Part shown: positions 1-6,979 of the stretch, piece after piece
Numbering within the stretch: position 1 is the stretch's first letter
Layout of the letters: each line of letters starts with the position of its first letter
The notes under the pieces: model-generated
The model's input: only the letters and a program-made list of their open reading frames with translations
Database searches by the model: none
Told to the model about the DNA's origin: nothing
Origin: JAMQPK01 sp035937795
GTDB taxonomy: Bacteria > Acidobacteriota > Vicinamibacteria > Vicinamibacterales > JAMQPK01
Assembly: GCA_035937795.1 (NCBI GenBank)
Contig: DASZHO010000045.1
Span: 1-9,947 of the forward strand
DNA: 9,947 bases
Direction: 5' to 3'
Program-made: the position numbers and the translations under genes

Positions 1-457
1 GGGAGAGTTTGAGTGCCCACGTCAGGTAAGCGGGATAGCCCGGCTTGTCGGCGTCGATGAAGATGAAGTCAAACGGTCCCGTGAGCTGCGGCAGCGTATC
101 GGCCGCCGGTCCGAGCCGTAGATCTACCAGGTGGGCGAGCCCCGCGTTCGCGATGTTCGCGCGCGCCACTCTCGCGTGTGCCGGCTCGACTTCCAGCGTG
201 ACAAGGCGCCCGCCGCCCGGGAGCGCGCTCGCCAGCCAGATGGTGCTGTACCCGCCCAACGTCCCGATTTCGAGAATCGCCCGGGCGCCCCGCATCCGGG
301 CCAACAGGTAGAGCAGCTTGCCCTGACTGGGCGTGACGCTGATGTCCGGCAGGCCCGCCGCCCGGCTCGCGTCGAGCGCCGCGGCAAGGGCGGGGTCGCT
401 CAGCGAAAGAAGGGCCTCGACGAACGCGTCGACCGCCGTCCATCGTGGGTCGTTCAT
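1..457 (-). CDS. SAM-dependent O-methyltransferase (3' end cut by window edge)
   Basis: This is a class I methyltransferase of the catechol-O-methyltransferase-like family (Pfam Methyltransf_3 type), which moves a methyl group from S-adenosylmethionine to a hydroxyl, usually of a small aromatic. It is probably cytoplasmic, as no signal peptide or membrane segment is seen. The 152 visible residues hold the SAM-binding motif I (LEIGTLGGYST, 62-72), the acidic end of strand 2 (TLEVEP, 87-92) and the FIDADK motif (133-138), whose aspartates bind the divalent metal in this family. The family is usually about 220 residues, so the C-terminal third is missing only because the window ends. The ATG lies 4 nt after the stop of the TPR gene, so it is probably the last visible gene of the minus-strand operon and translated by coupling, since no good Shine-Dalgarno is seen. 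Family call is firm; the substrate is unknown. Confidence 0.9.
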   Translation of the reverse strand, partial: MNDPRWTAVDAFVEALLSLSDPALAAALDASRAAGLPDISVTPSQGKLLYLLARMRGARAILEIGTLGGYSTIWLASALPGGGRLVTLEVEPAHARVARANIANAGLAHLVDLRLGPAADTLPQLTGPFDFIFIDADKPGYPAYLTWALKLS

Positions 458-461
458 CGAT

Positions 462-2390
462 TCAGTGGAAGCCGAGCCGCTTCACGGCCGCCGCGAAGCG
501 CGGCTCGTTTCTCAGCGAATCGAACCGCGGATCGACCTTAATCAGAATCAGCTCGAACGTTCGATCCTGGCAGGCGCGATCGAGCCAGTCGAATCCCTCG
601 TCCATCTGTCCGAGCGCGAGATGGATCGACGCGAACTCGAACGGCGACACATAGCGATCTTTCGCAAGCCGCTCCAGCTCGTGCAGCAGCTTGAGCGCCA
701 GCTTGCGCTTTCCTGACAGCGCAAAGGTGCGCGCCAGCGCGCCGCGCAGCCGCGGCGTCTGCGGCGAGAGATGGACGGCCCGCTGAAAGGCGGCCGCAGA
801 CTCGTCGAAGTCTTCGCGCTGTTCCTGGATCAGGCCGAGCGTGAGATAGGCCGGCGAAAAATGCGGGTTGAGCTCGATCGTGTGGTCGCATTGATCGAGC
901 GCCGCGTCGAAATCGCGGCGATGAAAGTAGACCGCCGCGAGATCGCGCGCGATGATCGACGACACCGGATCGAGCGACTGGGCGATGAGCATCTCCTCCA
1001 GCGCTTCGTCCAGCCGTCCGGTCGGCCCGAGACACGACAGCGCGTACCAGTGGTGAGCCGTCGAATAGCGCGGATTCAGGCTGATCGCCCTCTGGAACTC
1101 CCGCTCCGCCCCCGGCCAGTCCCAGTCCTGCGTCGACTTCATGTGCGCCAGCGAGGTGTGCGCCTCGGCGGAGTTGCCGTCCAGCATGACCGCAGTTGCC
1201 GCGCTCGAAGCGGCTTTGGCCCAGACGTCCGCCGGCCCGAGCACTCCGTAGTGCGTGAGCAGGCCGTACGCGTCCGAGAGGCCGCTGTGCGCGAGCGCCG
1301 ACTGCGCATCTTCGGCGATCGCCTTCTCGAAGAAGTCGACCGCCTTCCGCAGCCCCTCTTCGGTGCGTTGATTCAGATGGTAGCGGCCCTGCAGATAAAG
1401 GTTGTGCGCGGCCAGGTTCTCGATGTGCCGGCTTTCGCGCCCCGTTTTCAGCCCGTCCGCCTGAAAGCGACTGACGATCGCGCGCGCCACGGCGTCCTGT
1501 GCCACGAGCGTGTCCTTCACGTCGGCGTCGACCGACTCCGACCAGAGATAGCACCCGGTCGCGCCGTCGATCAGCTGAGTGGTCACCCGGATGGTCTCCC
1601 CCGACTGCCGGAGGCTGCCGCTCACAACCACCGCCGCGTTGAGCTTCGCGATGGCTTCCACTGTCTCGTTCCCGGTGAATTCGACCGGTTCCCAGGCGAG
1701 CACCCGCAGCGTGTCGAATCTGGCGAGGCGATGGATGATCTCCTGCCGCAGCCCCTTGGCGAAATAGGAGAGGCCGCCCTGCGAGCTGTGATCGGAAAAC
1801 GGAAGCACCGCAACGGTGTTCCCGCTGACGAGCGCCGCGCCCATGGAGCGCCGTGGAGAAAGACCTGTTTCCCGCCGCTTGAAGACGGGAACGTAGCCCC
1901 CCTTGGGCAAATCAATGATGAGGTCGACGTGTTGTCCTTCGTCTCGATAGTAGCGGGCCAGCCTGGCGCGCAGCCGTCTCGCCTGCACCCGGACGATCGG
2001 ATCGGTGCGCGGATCGAACGACGATTCTTTACCGAAGACCTGGACGCCGATGACGTACTCCTTCAACTGATCGCCGCGGCCGGCGATCGCTTCCGACACG
2101 ATGAAGCTCACGAAGCGCTTGAGGCGGTCGACCTGCTGGAAGGTCGCGCTGGCCAGAATGCGATCGAGGCACTGGCGGATCGCCTTCTGCGAGTCCTTGT
2201 CCAGACCAGGCGCTGCGGCGCGCGTAGCCTTCGGCATCTGCTGAGGGGTTGAAGTGGCTATCTTACCTTCGACGCGCGCAGGCTTTGCAAGCGGTTTCGG
2301 GCGCGGCGGGGTGACGCGCGCCGTGGTCACACGCGCCGTGGCCGCGCGCGGTGGAGTCGCGCGCGGTGGAGTCACGCGCGGTGGAGTCAC
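462..2390 (-). CDS. TolB-like/TPR protein with 'FDPRTDPIVRV' N-terminal domain, putative regulator
   Basis: The 642-residue protein has four parts. Residues 1-60 are a low-complexity Pro/Arg/Thr/Ala tail with five-residue VTPPR-like repeats. Residues about 74-171 (RILASATF...GDQLKEYVIGVQVFG...FDPRTDPIVRVQARRLRARL...LPKGGYVPVF) are an N-terminal domain common before TPRs in Acidobacteriota and Proteobacteria, often thought to be winged-helix-like. Residues about 190-305 (TVAVLPF...YFAKGLRQEIIHRL...GSLRQSG..IRVTTQLIDGATGCYLWSE) match the TolB-N/FlgO-like domain seen in CadC- and cyclase-type regulators. Residues about 330-600 carry TPR helices, and the end (VDPRFDSLRNEPRF) is typical of this architecture. 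No transmembrane segment is evident. The GTG start overlaps the MFS stop as GTGA, which favours coupled translation. An ATG at codon 52 (2237) would give a 591-residue protein lacking the tail, and the domains begin only after it, so the start is uncertain. A regulatory or scaffolding role is inference. Confidence 0.85.
   Translation of the reverse strand: MTPPRVTPPRATPPRAATARVTTARVTPPRPKPLAKPARVEGKIATSTPQQMPKATRAAAPGLDKDSQKAIRQCLDRILASATFQQVDRLKRFVSFIVSEAIAGRGDQLKEYVIGVQVFGKESSFDPRTDPIVRVQARRLRARLARYYRDEGQHVDLIIDLPKGGYVPVFKRRETGLSPRRSMGAALVSGNTVAVLPFSDHSSQGGLSYFAKGLRQEIIHRLARFDTLRVLAWEPVEFTGNETVEAIAKLNAAVVVSGSLRQSGETIRVTTQLIDGATGCYLWSESVDADVKDTLVAQDAVARAIVSRFQADGLKTGRESRHIENLAAHNLYLQGRYHLNQRTEEGLRKAVDFFEKAIAEDAQSALAHSGLSDAYGLLTHYGVLGPADVWAKAASSAATAVMLDGNSAEAHTSLAHMKSTQDWDWPGAEREFQRAISLNPRYSTAHHWYALSCLGPTGRLDEALEEMLIAQSLDPVSSIIARDLAAVYFHRRDFDAALDQCDHTIELNPHFSPAYLTLGLIQEQREDFDESAAAFQRAVHLSPQTPRLRGALARTFALSGKRKLALKLLHELERLAKDRYVSPFEFASIHLALGQMDEGFDWLDRACQDRTFELILIKVDPRFDSLRNEPRFAAAVKRLGFH
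2301..2390 (-). repeat. Six 15-bp tandem repeats at the 5' end of the TPR gene
   Basis: Six head-to-tail 15-bp units run 2301-2315, 2316-2330, 2331-2345, 2346-2360, 2361-2375 and 2376-2390. The last two are identical, the fourth differs from them by one base, and the first three are more diverged. Read on the minus strand they encode the first 30 residues as VTPPR, VTPPR, ATPPR, AATAR, VTTAR, VTPPR, the first codon being the GTG start. As the unit is a multiple of three, copy-number change keeps the frame. The stop codon of the preceding MFS gene lies in the outermost unit, so gain or loss of units would leave the stop/start overlap in place. Confidence 0.9.
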
Positions 2391-3757
2391 GCCGCCTGCT
2401 TGCAGAACGTTTCCCGGGTGAACGCGACGAGAACGATGGTGAGGATCGACCAGGCGACAATCAGCAGAAATCCAGCCTGAAAATCACCCGCGTGATAAAC
2501 ACGAAGCCCGCCGGCGATAGCTCCGCTCCAGCGCCTGTCGAGGACGGAGCCGATGGCCGGCTGCAGCAGCATCGGTCCGATCATGTTGCCCATGTTAACG
2601 GCGCCGGACACGGTGCCCAGAAAGTGGATCGGTACCGACTCCTTGGCAAACGCGAAACCAATGATGATGGCCCCTGCGGCAAAGCTCGTGACCGCGGCAA
2701 CGGCGATGAACGTCGTCAAGCCAACACCCGGCGCGTAGAACAGCACGCCCCAGCCCGCAGCGGCGACCAGTGCTCCCCCGAGGTACAGCGGTTTTCGGCG
2801 GCCAATCTTGTCGGAGAGATACCCAAACAGTGGGCTTGCGACGGCGAAGCAGACGACCATCACCGAGCAGACCGCAGCCGCCGTTGTCGCCGGAACGGCG
2901 AAGCGCACGCGCAGATACGGCGGGCCCCAGAGCCCCGTGAACGAGAGTAGCGCGCCGAGAAATCCGCCCTGGGCAAGGAAAATCAGGACGACGTTCCTGT
3001 ACGTGAAGATTCGCCCGAGTCCTCTGAAACGCTCGCCCCACGGGAGGCTCGCTCTCGTGTGCCGTAATTCCGGCGGCGAGTAACTCTCGAACCCAAGCTC
3101 TTCCGGATCGTTCTTGACGAATGCCCACGCGAGGAGCGTCAACGCGAGGATGATGGCGCCGGAGATCAGGGCAACCGTGCGCCAGTCAAAATGGTCCAGC
3201 AGCATCCGCAGCGGAACCTGCGCAAACAACGCGCCGATGTTGCCGATGAACAATCCGATACCGGAAAGCGTCGCGAACTGGCCGGCGGGAAACCAGTGTG
3301 TCGCCAGCTTGAGCGTGATCACCCACGCCACGGCCGTGCTGGCGCCGATGAGCGCGCGGCCGGCGGAGGCGACCGCGTAGCTTGGCGCGAATCCAAAAAT
3401 GAACGTCCCGGCGGCAGCCGCGAGGGTGCCCACGATGAGCAACTTGCGCGCGCCCCACAAGTCGACGAGCACGCCCGTCGGCAGTTGCATCAGGACGTAC
3501 GCGTAGAAGTAGAACGCGGAGAACGTGCCGAGCTCGGCCGCCGTGATCCTGAAGTCGCGCATCAGCTCCGTCGTCATGACGGCGGGGGAGACGCGCAGGT
3601 AGAACGCGAACAGATAAAACAGCGCGGCCACGCCCCAGACCGACCACGACAACCAAAGGGCCGGGTAGCCGCTCTTCGCCTCGCGTCGCGCGCCCTGGAC
3701 GTCCCGAGCCCCCTTGGTGGTCGCCGCCAAATCTACCGGCGAGGCGGCGCGTGCCAT
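2387..3757 (-). CDS. MFS transporter
   Basis: This is a 456-residue inner-membrane secondary transporter of the Major Facilitator Superfamily, with about twelve hydrophobic helices starting at residue 38. The conserved loop 2-3 motif A appears as GVLVDLWGARK (95-105) and its counterpart in the second half as GYLSDKIGRRK (312-322). A hydrophilic loop at about 215-250 separates the halves. ATG at 3757 is chosen because it forms a TGATG junction (1-nt overlap) with the stop of the ThDP gene and has an AAGGGAG Shine-Dalgarno four bases upstream. The frame stays open far upstream, but that part is antisense-like shadow of the ThDP gene and has no MFS content. The 3' end overlaps the TPR gene by GTGA. 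Context suggests uptake of the acid or aldehyde precursor used by the two upstream enzymes. SauU (sulfoacetate) is an MFS protein in a comparable setting, but substrate cannot be read here. Confidence 0.92.
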   Translation of the reverse strand: MARAASPVDLAATTKGARDVQGARREAKSGYPALWLSWSVWGVAALFYLFAFYLRVSPAVMTTELMRDFRITAAELGTFSAFYFYAYVLMQLPTGVLVDLWGARKLLIVGTLAAAAGTFIFGFAPSYAVASAGRALIGASTAVAWVITLKLATHWFPAGQFATLSGIGLFIGNIGALFAQVPLRMLLDHFDWRTVALISGAIILALTLLAWAFVKNDPEELGFESYSPPELRHTRASLPWGERFRGLGRIFTYRNVVLIFLAQGGFLGALLSFTGLWGPPYLRVRFAVPATTAAAVCSVMVVCFAVASPLFGYLSDKIGRRKPLYLGGALVAAAGWGVLFYAPGVGLTTFIAVAAVTSFAAGAIIIGFAFAKESVPIHFLGTVSGAVNMGNMIGPMLLQPAIGSVLDRRWSGAIAGGLRVYHAGDFQAGFLLIVAWSILTIVLVAFTRETFCKQAA

Positions 3758-5517
3758 CACGCTCCCTTCCGGTAAATGTCGTTGATGTTCCAGTAGCCGG
3801 GCGTCGGCGTCGGGGCGTTTTCCATCGGCGCCTGCACGACGCTCGGCAACCCCGAAGCGAGCGCTTCGCGCAGCGCCGGGCCGAGATCGCCGGCCGATTC
3901 CACCATCACGCCGCGTGCGCCGCATGCTCGCGCCATCGCCGCGAAGTCCACGCGGTATGGCTTGCCCTTGCGTTCGAACAGGCATCCGAAGCTCGAGCCG
4001 TAATGGCTTTGCTCGAGCCCCGCGATTGTGCCGTAAGCGGCGTTGTCCATGATCAGCCACACAACCGGAAGCTCCGCCTCCATCGCTGTCGCCAGCACCG
4101 AAGGATTTGAGCCGAAGCCGCCATCGCCAATAAGCGCGACCGCCGCGCGCGTGGGTTGAGCCATCTTCACCCCCAGCACCGCGGCCGGGCCAAACCCCAT
4201 CGTCGCGAGCCCGCTCGGCGTGACGAATGTTCCCGGAACCGTGATCTTGAATTGCTGCGCGACGCCGTTCTTGTTCCAGCCCACGTCGGTGACGATGAAT
4301 CCGTCTTCGGGGACTTCCTTTCTCAGCTCGTTGAGAATCCGCTCGGGCCGCATCGGGAATTGATCCGAAGTCCATTGATGTGCCCACTCGCTCGCAAACG
4401 CTCTTCTGGCGTCGGCGATTTCCTCGTGAACCTTTCCACGAGGACGATGGCGCAATTTCTGCGCAACGTCGGCGATCGCGCCGAGCGCCAGTTTCGCATC
4501 GGCGACCACTCCGAGCTCGGTCGGCAGGTTGCGGCCGATTTCCGCGAGATCGGCGTCGATGTGGATCAGGCGCGTTGGCGGTCCGGCGAACGTGTAGCGC
4601 GGATCCCACGAGCTCGAGCTGGCTTCGGCGAGCCGTGTGCCGACCGCCAGGATGAGATCCGCAGTGCGGCACTTGTCATTGGCGATTGGCGTGCCCCAGA
4701 AGCCGGTCATGCCGAGCAGCAGCGGGTGATCTTCGTGCATGCACCCTTTGCCCATCAGCGAATGCGCGACAGGCACGTCGAGCGCCACGGCGAGCGCCGC
4801 CAGTTCGTCCGTCGCTCTGGCCGACAACACCCCGCCGCCGGCGTAAATCACCGGACGTTCGGCGCCGGCGAGCGCCTCGGCGATGCGGCGCGCTGTGGTC
4901 TCATCGATTGTGGTGCGCGCGATCTCCGCCGGCATTTTGTGAAATGCATCGGACGGAAGATCGGCTGAAAACAGATCCATCGGCACGTCGACCAGCACGG
5001 GGCCTGGACGCCCGCTCTGCGCGAGGTGAAATGCCCGCTCCATGACCCGCGGCAGATCTTCGGCGCGATCGACCCGATACACCCGTTTACAGAACGGCCG
5101 GTACACCTGGAACTGGTCGGCGTCCTGGTGCAGGTTCATTTCCTGGTGCGGATGGCGCCCGTAGTAGTAGGACGGGATATCGCCCGCGATGACGACCATC
5201 GGAATCGAGTCGAGCGCGGCGTTGGCGACACCGGTCGTGGCGTTGGTGAGGCCTGGTCCCAGATGCGTCAGCAACACACCGGGCTTGCCCGACGCGCGCG
5301 CATAGCCGTCGGCGGCGTGGGCGGCGACCTGCTCGTGCCTGGTCGAGACGAACCTGATGCGGCTCTTGCCGATGGCATCCAGCAACGCGATGTTGGTGTG
5401 GCCGCACAGCCCGAAGATCACCTCGACGCCGAGCCGCTCGAGATACTCGGCGAGCAGATACGACGAGATCCGTGTGCCGGCCTTGCGCGCCGTGTCAGCT
5501 TGAAGGACTGGGTTCAT
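3757..5517 (-). CDS. Thiamine-diphosphate-dependent enzyme (acetolactate synthase/decarboxylase superfamily)
   Basis: The 586-residue protein has the full three-domain layout of IlvB-like ThDP enzymes. The N-terminal Pyr domain (about 15-185) carries the catalytic glutamate in RHEQ (Glu62), which activates the cofactor, and the GPGLTNATTG segment (88-97). A central domain spans about 205-350 (RPVIYAGGGVLSA, then IHIDADLAEIGRN). The C-terminal PP domain carries the diphosphate/metal motif GDGG (464-467) ending at DN (491-492), where most relatives have NN; the metal ligands Asp465 and Asn492 are kept. Length is normal. No small regulatory subunit (IlvH) is adjacent and the context is catabolic, so true acetolactate synthase is unlikely. 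A decarboxylase or lyase delivering an aldehyde to the dehydrogenase encoded 24 nt upstream is the likeliest role (inference). It lacks the N-terminal look of Xsc as I recall it. ATG at 5517; Shine-Dalgarno weak (AGAGA). Confidence 0.88.
   Translation of the reverse strand: MNPVLQADTARKAGTRISSYLLAEYLERLGVEVIFGLCGHTNIALLDAIGKSRIRFVSTRHEQVAAHAADGYARASGKPGVLLTHLGPGLTNATTGVANAALDSIPMVVIAGDIPSYYYGRHPHQEMNLHQDADQFQVYRPFCKRVYRVDRAEDLPRVMERAFHLAQSGRPGPVLVDVPMDLFSADLPSDAFHKMPAEIARTTIDETTARRIAEALAGAERPVIYAGGGVLSARATDELAALAVALDVPVAHSLMGKGCMHEDHPLLLGMTGFWGTPIANDKCRTADLILAVGTRLAEASSSSWDPRYTFAGPPTRLIHIDADLAEIGRNLPTELGVVADAKLALGAIADVAQKLRHRPRGKVHEEIADARRAFASEWAHQWTSDQFPMRPERILNELRKEVPEDGFIVTDVGWNKNGVAQQFKITVPGTFVTPSGLATMGFGPAAVLGVKMAQPTRAAVALIGDGGFGSNPSVLATAMEAELPVVWLIMDNAAYGTIAGLEQSHYGSSFGCLFERKGKPYRVDFAAMARACGARGVMVESAGDLGPALREALASGLPSVVQAPMENAPTPTPGYWNINDIYRKGA
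3762..3768 (-). promoter_or_regulatory. Shine-Dalgarno of the MFS gene
   Basis: The minus strand reads AAGGGAG here, four bases before the ATG at 3757. It lies inside the last codons of the ThDP gene. It fixes the MFS start at 3757, against both the GTG directly upstream (3760) and the longer open frame. Confidence 0.7.
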
Positions 5518-5541
5518 GGTGGTTTCTCTGGATTGAGCCGC

Positions 5542-6945
5542 TCAAAACGTCTCGCTGTTGTAGAACTCGCCGAACAACTCTGCCTCCGACGGCTTGTCTT
5601 CGGGAGTCGGCCGGCTGACCCAGGTGACGTTCATGTAGTGCTTCAGCGAGATGTTTTCGTTGGTGATGTTCCCGCCCCAGGTGCCGCACCCCATGCTCGA
5701 AGTCATCGGCATGCCGTTGGTGAAGGTGCCGGCGTTGGACCTCGACTGAATCTGACGGACCATGATGCGGCTCACCGGCGCGACGAGCGCCAGCCGGTGG
5801 ATATGCTCATCGTCGAAGGAGTAAATGCCGCACGAGTGTCCCTTGCCGCCGGTCTCGAAGATCTTCTTCACCATTTCCAGCGCCATATCGAACCCGTGAT
5901 ACTTGAAGATCGCCAGCACCGGGCCGAGCTTCTCCGTCGAGAATGGATGCGCTTTCCCGATCTGCGTCTCGGGCACGATGAGGAACGTTTTGCCCTCCGG
6001 GATGTCGAAGCCTGCCTTCTTCGCGACGACGGATGCCGGGCGCGCAATGGTGTCTGCGGTGCGATGCCCCTCCGCATCCCAGTAGACGGCCTGCAACCGG
6101 GGCTTGTCATGCGCCGTCACCAGGTGCCCGCCTTCCTGCTGCAGACGATCCAGAAACGCGTCGTAGATCGACGCGTCGATGAGGAGATTGCCGTCGGCCG
6201 AGCAGCCGGATCCGTTGTCGTTCGACTTGCTGATCGCGCTGTTGCGCGCCGCCTCGGCGACGTCGGCTGTCTCGTCGATCAGCATCGTCGCGTTGCCGGG
6301 GCCCACGCCGTAGGCAGGTTTGCCCGAACTGTACGCGGCCTTCACCATGGCCGGCCCGCCCGTGGCGATGGTGAGATCGCAAATCGACATCAGCTCGCGG
6401 GCCAGCGGAATGCTCGGACGCTCGACCGACTGCAGCAAATCCTCCGGCGCCCCGAGCTTTTTCAACGCAGCGCGCATCAATCGGACCGCCTCGTTGGTGG
6501 TCTTCCTGCTGGCCGGATGCGCGGAGAAAATCACCGCGTCCTTGCACTTGAGCGCATAGATCGCGATGCCGATTGGCGTGATGTACGGGCTCGTCACCGG
6601 AATCAGCGACGCGATCACGCCGGCAGGTTTCGCGTATTTCACGATGCCTTTTTCCGGAATCTCTTCGATAACGCCCATGCTCTTCTGGCGGAGCGCGTCG
6701 CGGAGAATGCCGAGCACCTTGCTTCGCCGGCCCGGTTCGCGGCTCCCCATGCCGGTCTCGTCGACGCTCATGTTGGCAAGCCGCGCGGCGGTTTCCTGGT
6801 TGCCGCCGGCCCATGCGACAGCCCGGCACAGTCGATCGGCCTGTGCCTGATCGCAGGACTCGATCGCCTGCATCGCCGCCCTGGCGCGGCCGAGCAACTC
6901 CTGGGCGACTTCTGTTTCCTCGTCGGTTATGGTTCTAACTGCCAT
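5542..6945 (-). CDS. CoA-acylating aldehyde dehydrogenase (SauS/EutE/AdhE-N type)
   Basis: This 467-residue enzyme belongs to the NAD(P)-dependent acylating branch of the aldehyde dehydrogenases, which oxidise an aldehyde with coenzyme A to an acyl-CoA. It closely follows the AdhE aldehyde domain: IPVTSPYITPI (115-125), IFSAHPASRKTT (139-150), ATGGPAMVKAAYSSGKPAYGVGPGN (194-218 in pieces), the nucleophile Cys248 in DNGSGCSAD, STEKLGPVL (336-344) and a C-terminal GTWGGN-TNEN block (421-430). It has no N-terminal Cys-rich shell-targeting peptide like that of microcompartment EutE/PduP, so it is a free cytoplasmic enzyme. Of named relatives it looks closest to sulfoacetaldehyde dehydrogenase SauS, but this is from memory and specificity is not established. 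It is the first gene of the minus-strand operon, divergent from the haem lipoprotein. ATG at 6945 has only a weak ribosome-binding site. Confidence 0.9.
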   Translation of the reverse strand: MAVRTITDEETEVAQELLGRARAAMQAIESCDQAQADRLCRAVAWAGGNQETAARLANMSVDETGMGSREPGRRSKVLGILRDALRQKSMGVIEEIPEKGIVKYAKPAGVIASLIPVTSPYITPIGIAIYALKCKDAVIFSAHPASRKTTNEAVRLMRAALKKLGAPEDLLQSVERPSIPLARELMSICDLTIATGGPAMVKAAYSSGKPAYGVGPGNATMLIDETADVAEAARNSAISKSNDNGSGCSADGNLLIDASIYDAFLDRLQQEGGHLVTAHDKPRLQAVYWDAEGHRTADTIARPASVVAKKAGFDIPEGKTFLIVPETQIGKAHPFSTEKLGPVLAIFKYHGFDMALEMVKKIFETGGKGHSCGIYSFDDEHIHRLALVAPVSRIMVRQIQSRSNAGTFTNGMPMTSSMGCGTWGGNITNENISLKHYMNVTWVSRPTPEDKPSEAELFGEFYNSETF

Positions 6946-6967
6946 TTCGGTGGATTATCTACGCTTC

Positions 6968-6972
6968 AAGAG
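6968..6972 (+). promoter_or_regulatory. Possible Shine-Dalgarno of the haem lipoprotein gene
   Basis: AAGAG here lies seven bases before the GTG at 6980. It is weak, but it is the best support for that GTG over the ATGs at 6929 and 7031. Confidence 0.4.
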
Positions 6973-6979
6973 TAAAAGG

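Noticed and set aside
771..2252. 493-codon plus-strand open frame
   Set aside because: It is antisense to the TolB-like/TPR gene, has no domain and an Arg/Glu-rich composition typical of shadow frames.
3758..4672. Upstream extension of the MFS frame by about 305 codons
   Set aside because: This part overlaps the ThDP gene in another frame on the same strand, has low-complexity Arg-rich content, and the TGATG junction with AAGGGAG gives a better start at 3757.
3757..5517. Assigning the ThDP enzyme as sulfoacetaldehyde acetyltransferase (Xsc) or as IlvB
   Set aside because: The N-terminal region does not resemble Xsc as I know it, and no ilvH or other branched-chain gene is nearby; only the superfamily can be supported.
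5026..6975. 649-codon plus-strand open frame
   Set aside because: It lies antisense to the ThDP enzyme and dehydrogenase genes, both of which have clear catalytic motifs. Its translation is Arg/His/Gly-rich with no recognisable domain, as expected for a shadow in GC-rich DNA.
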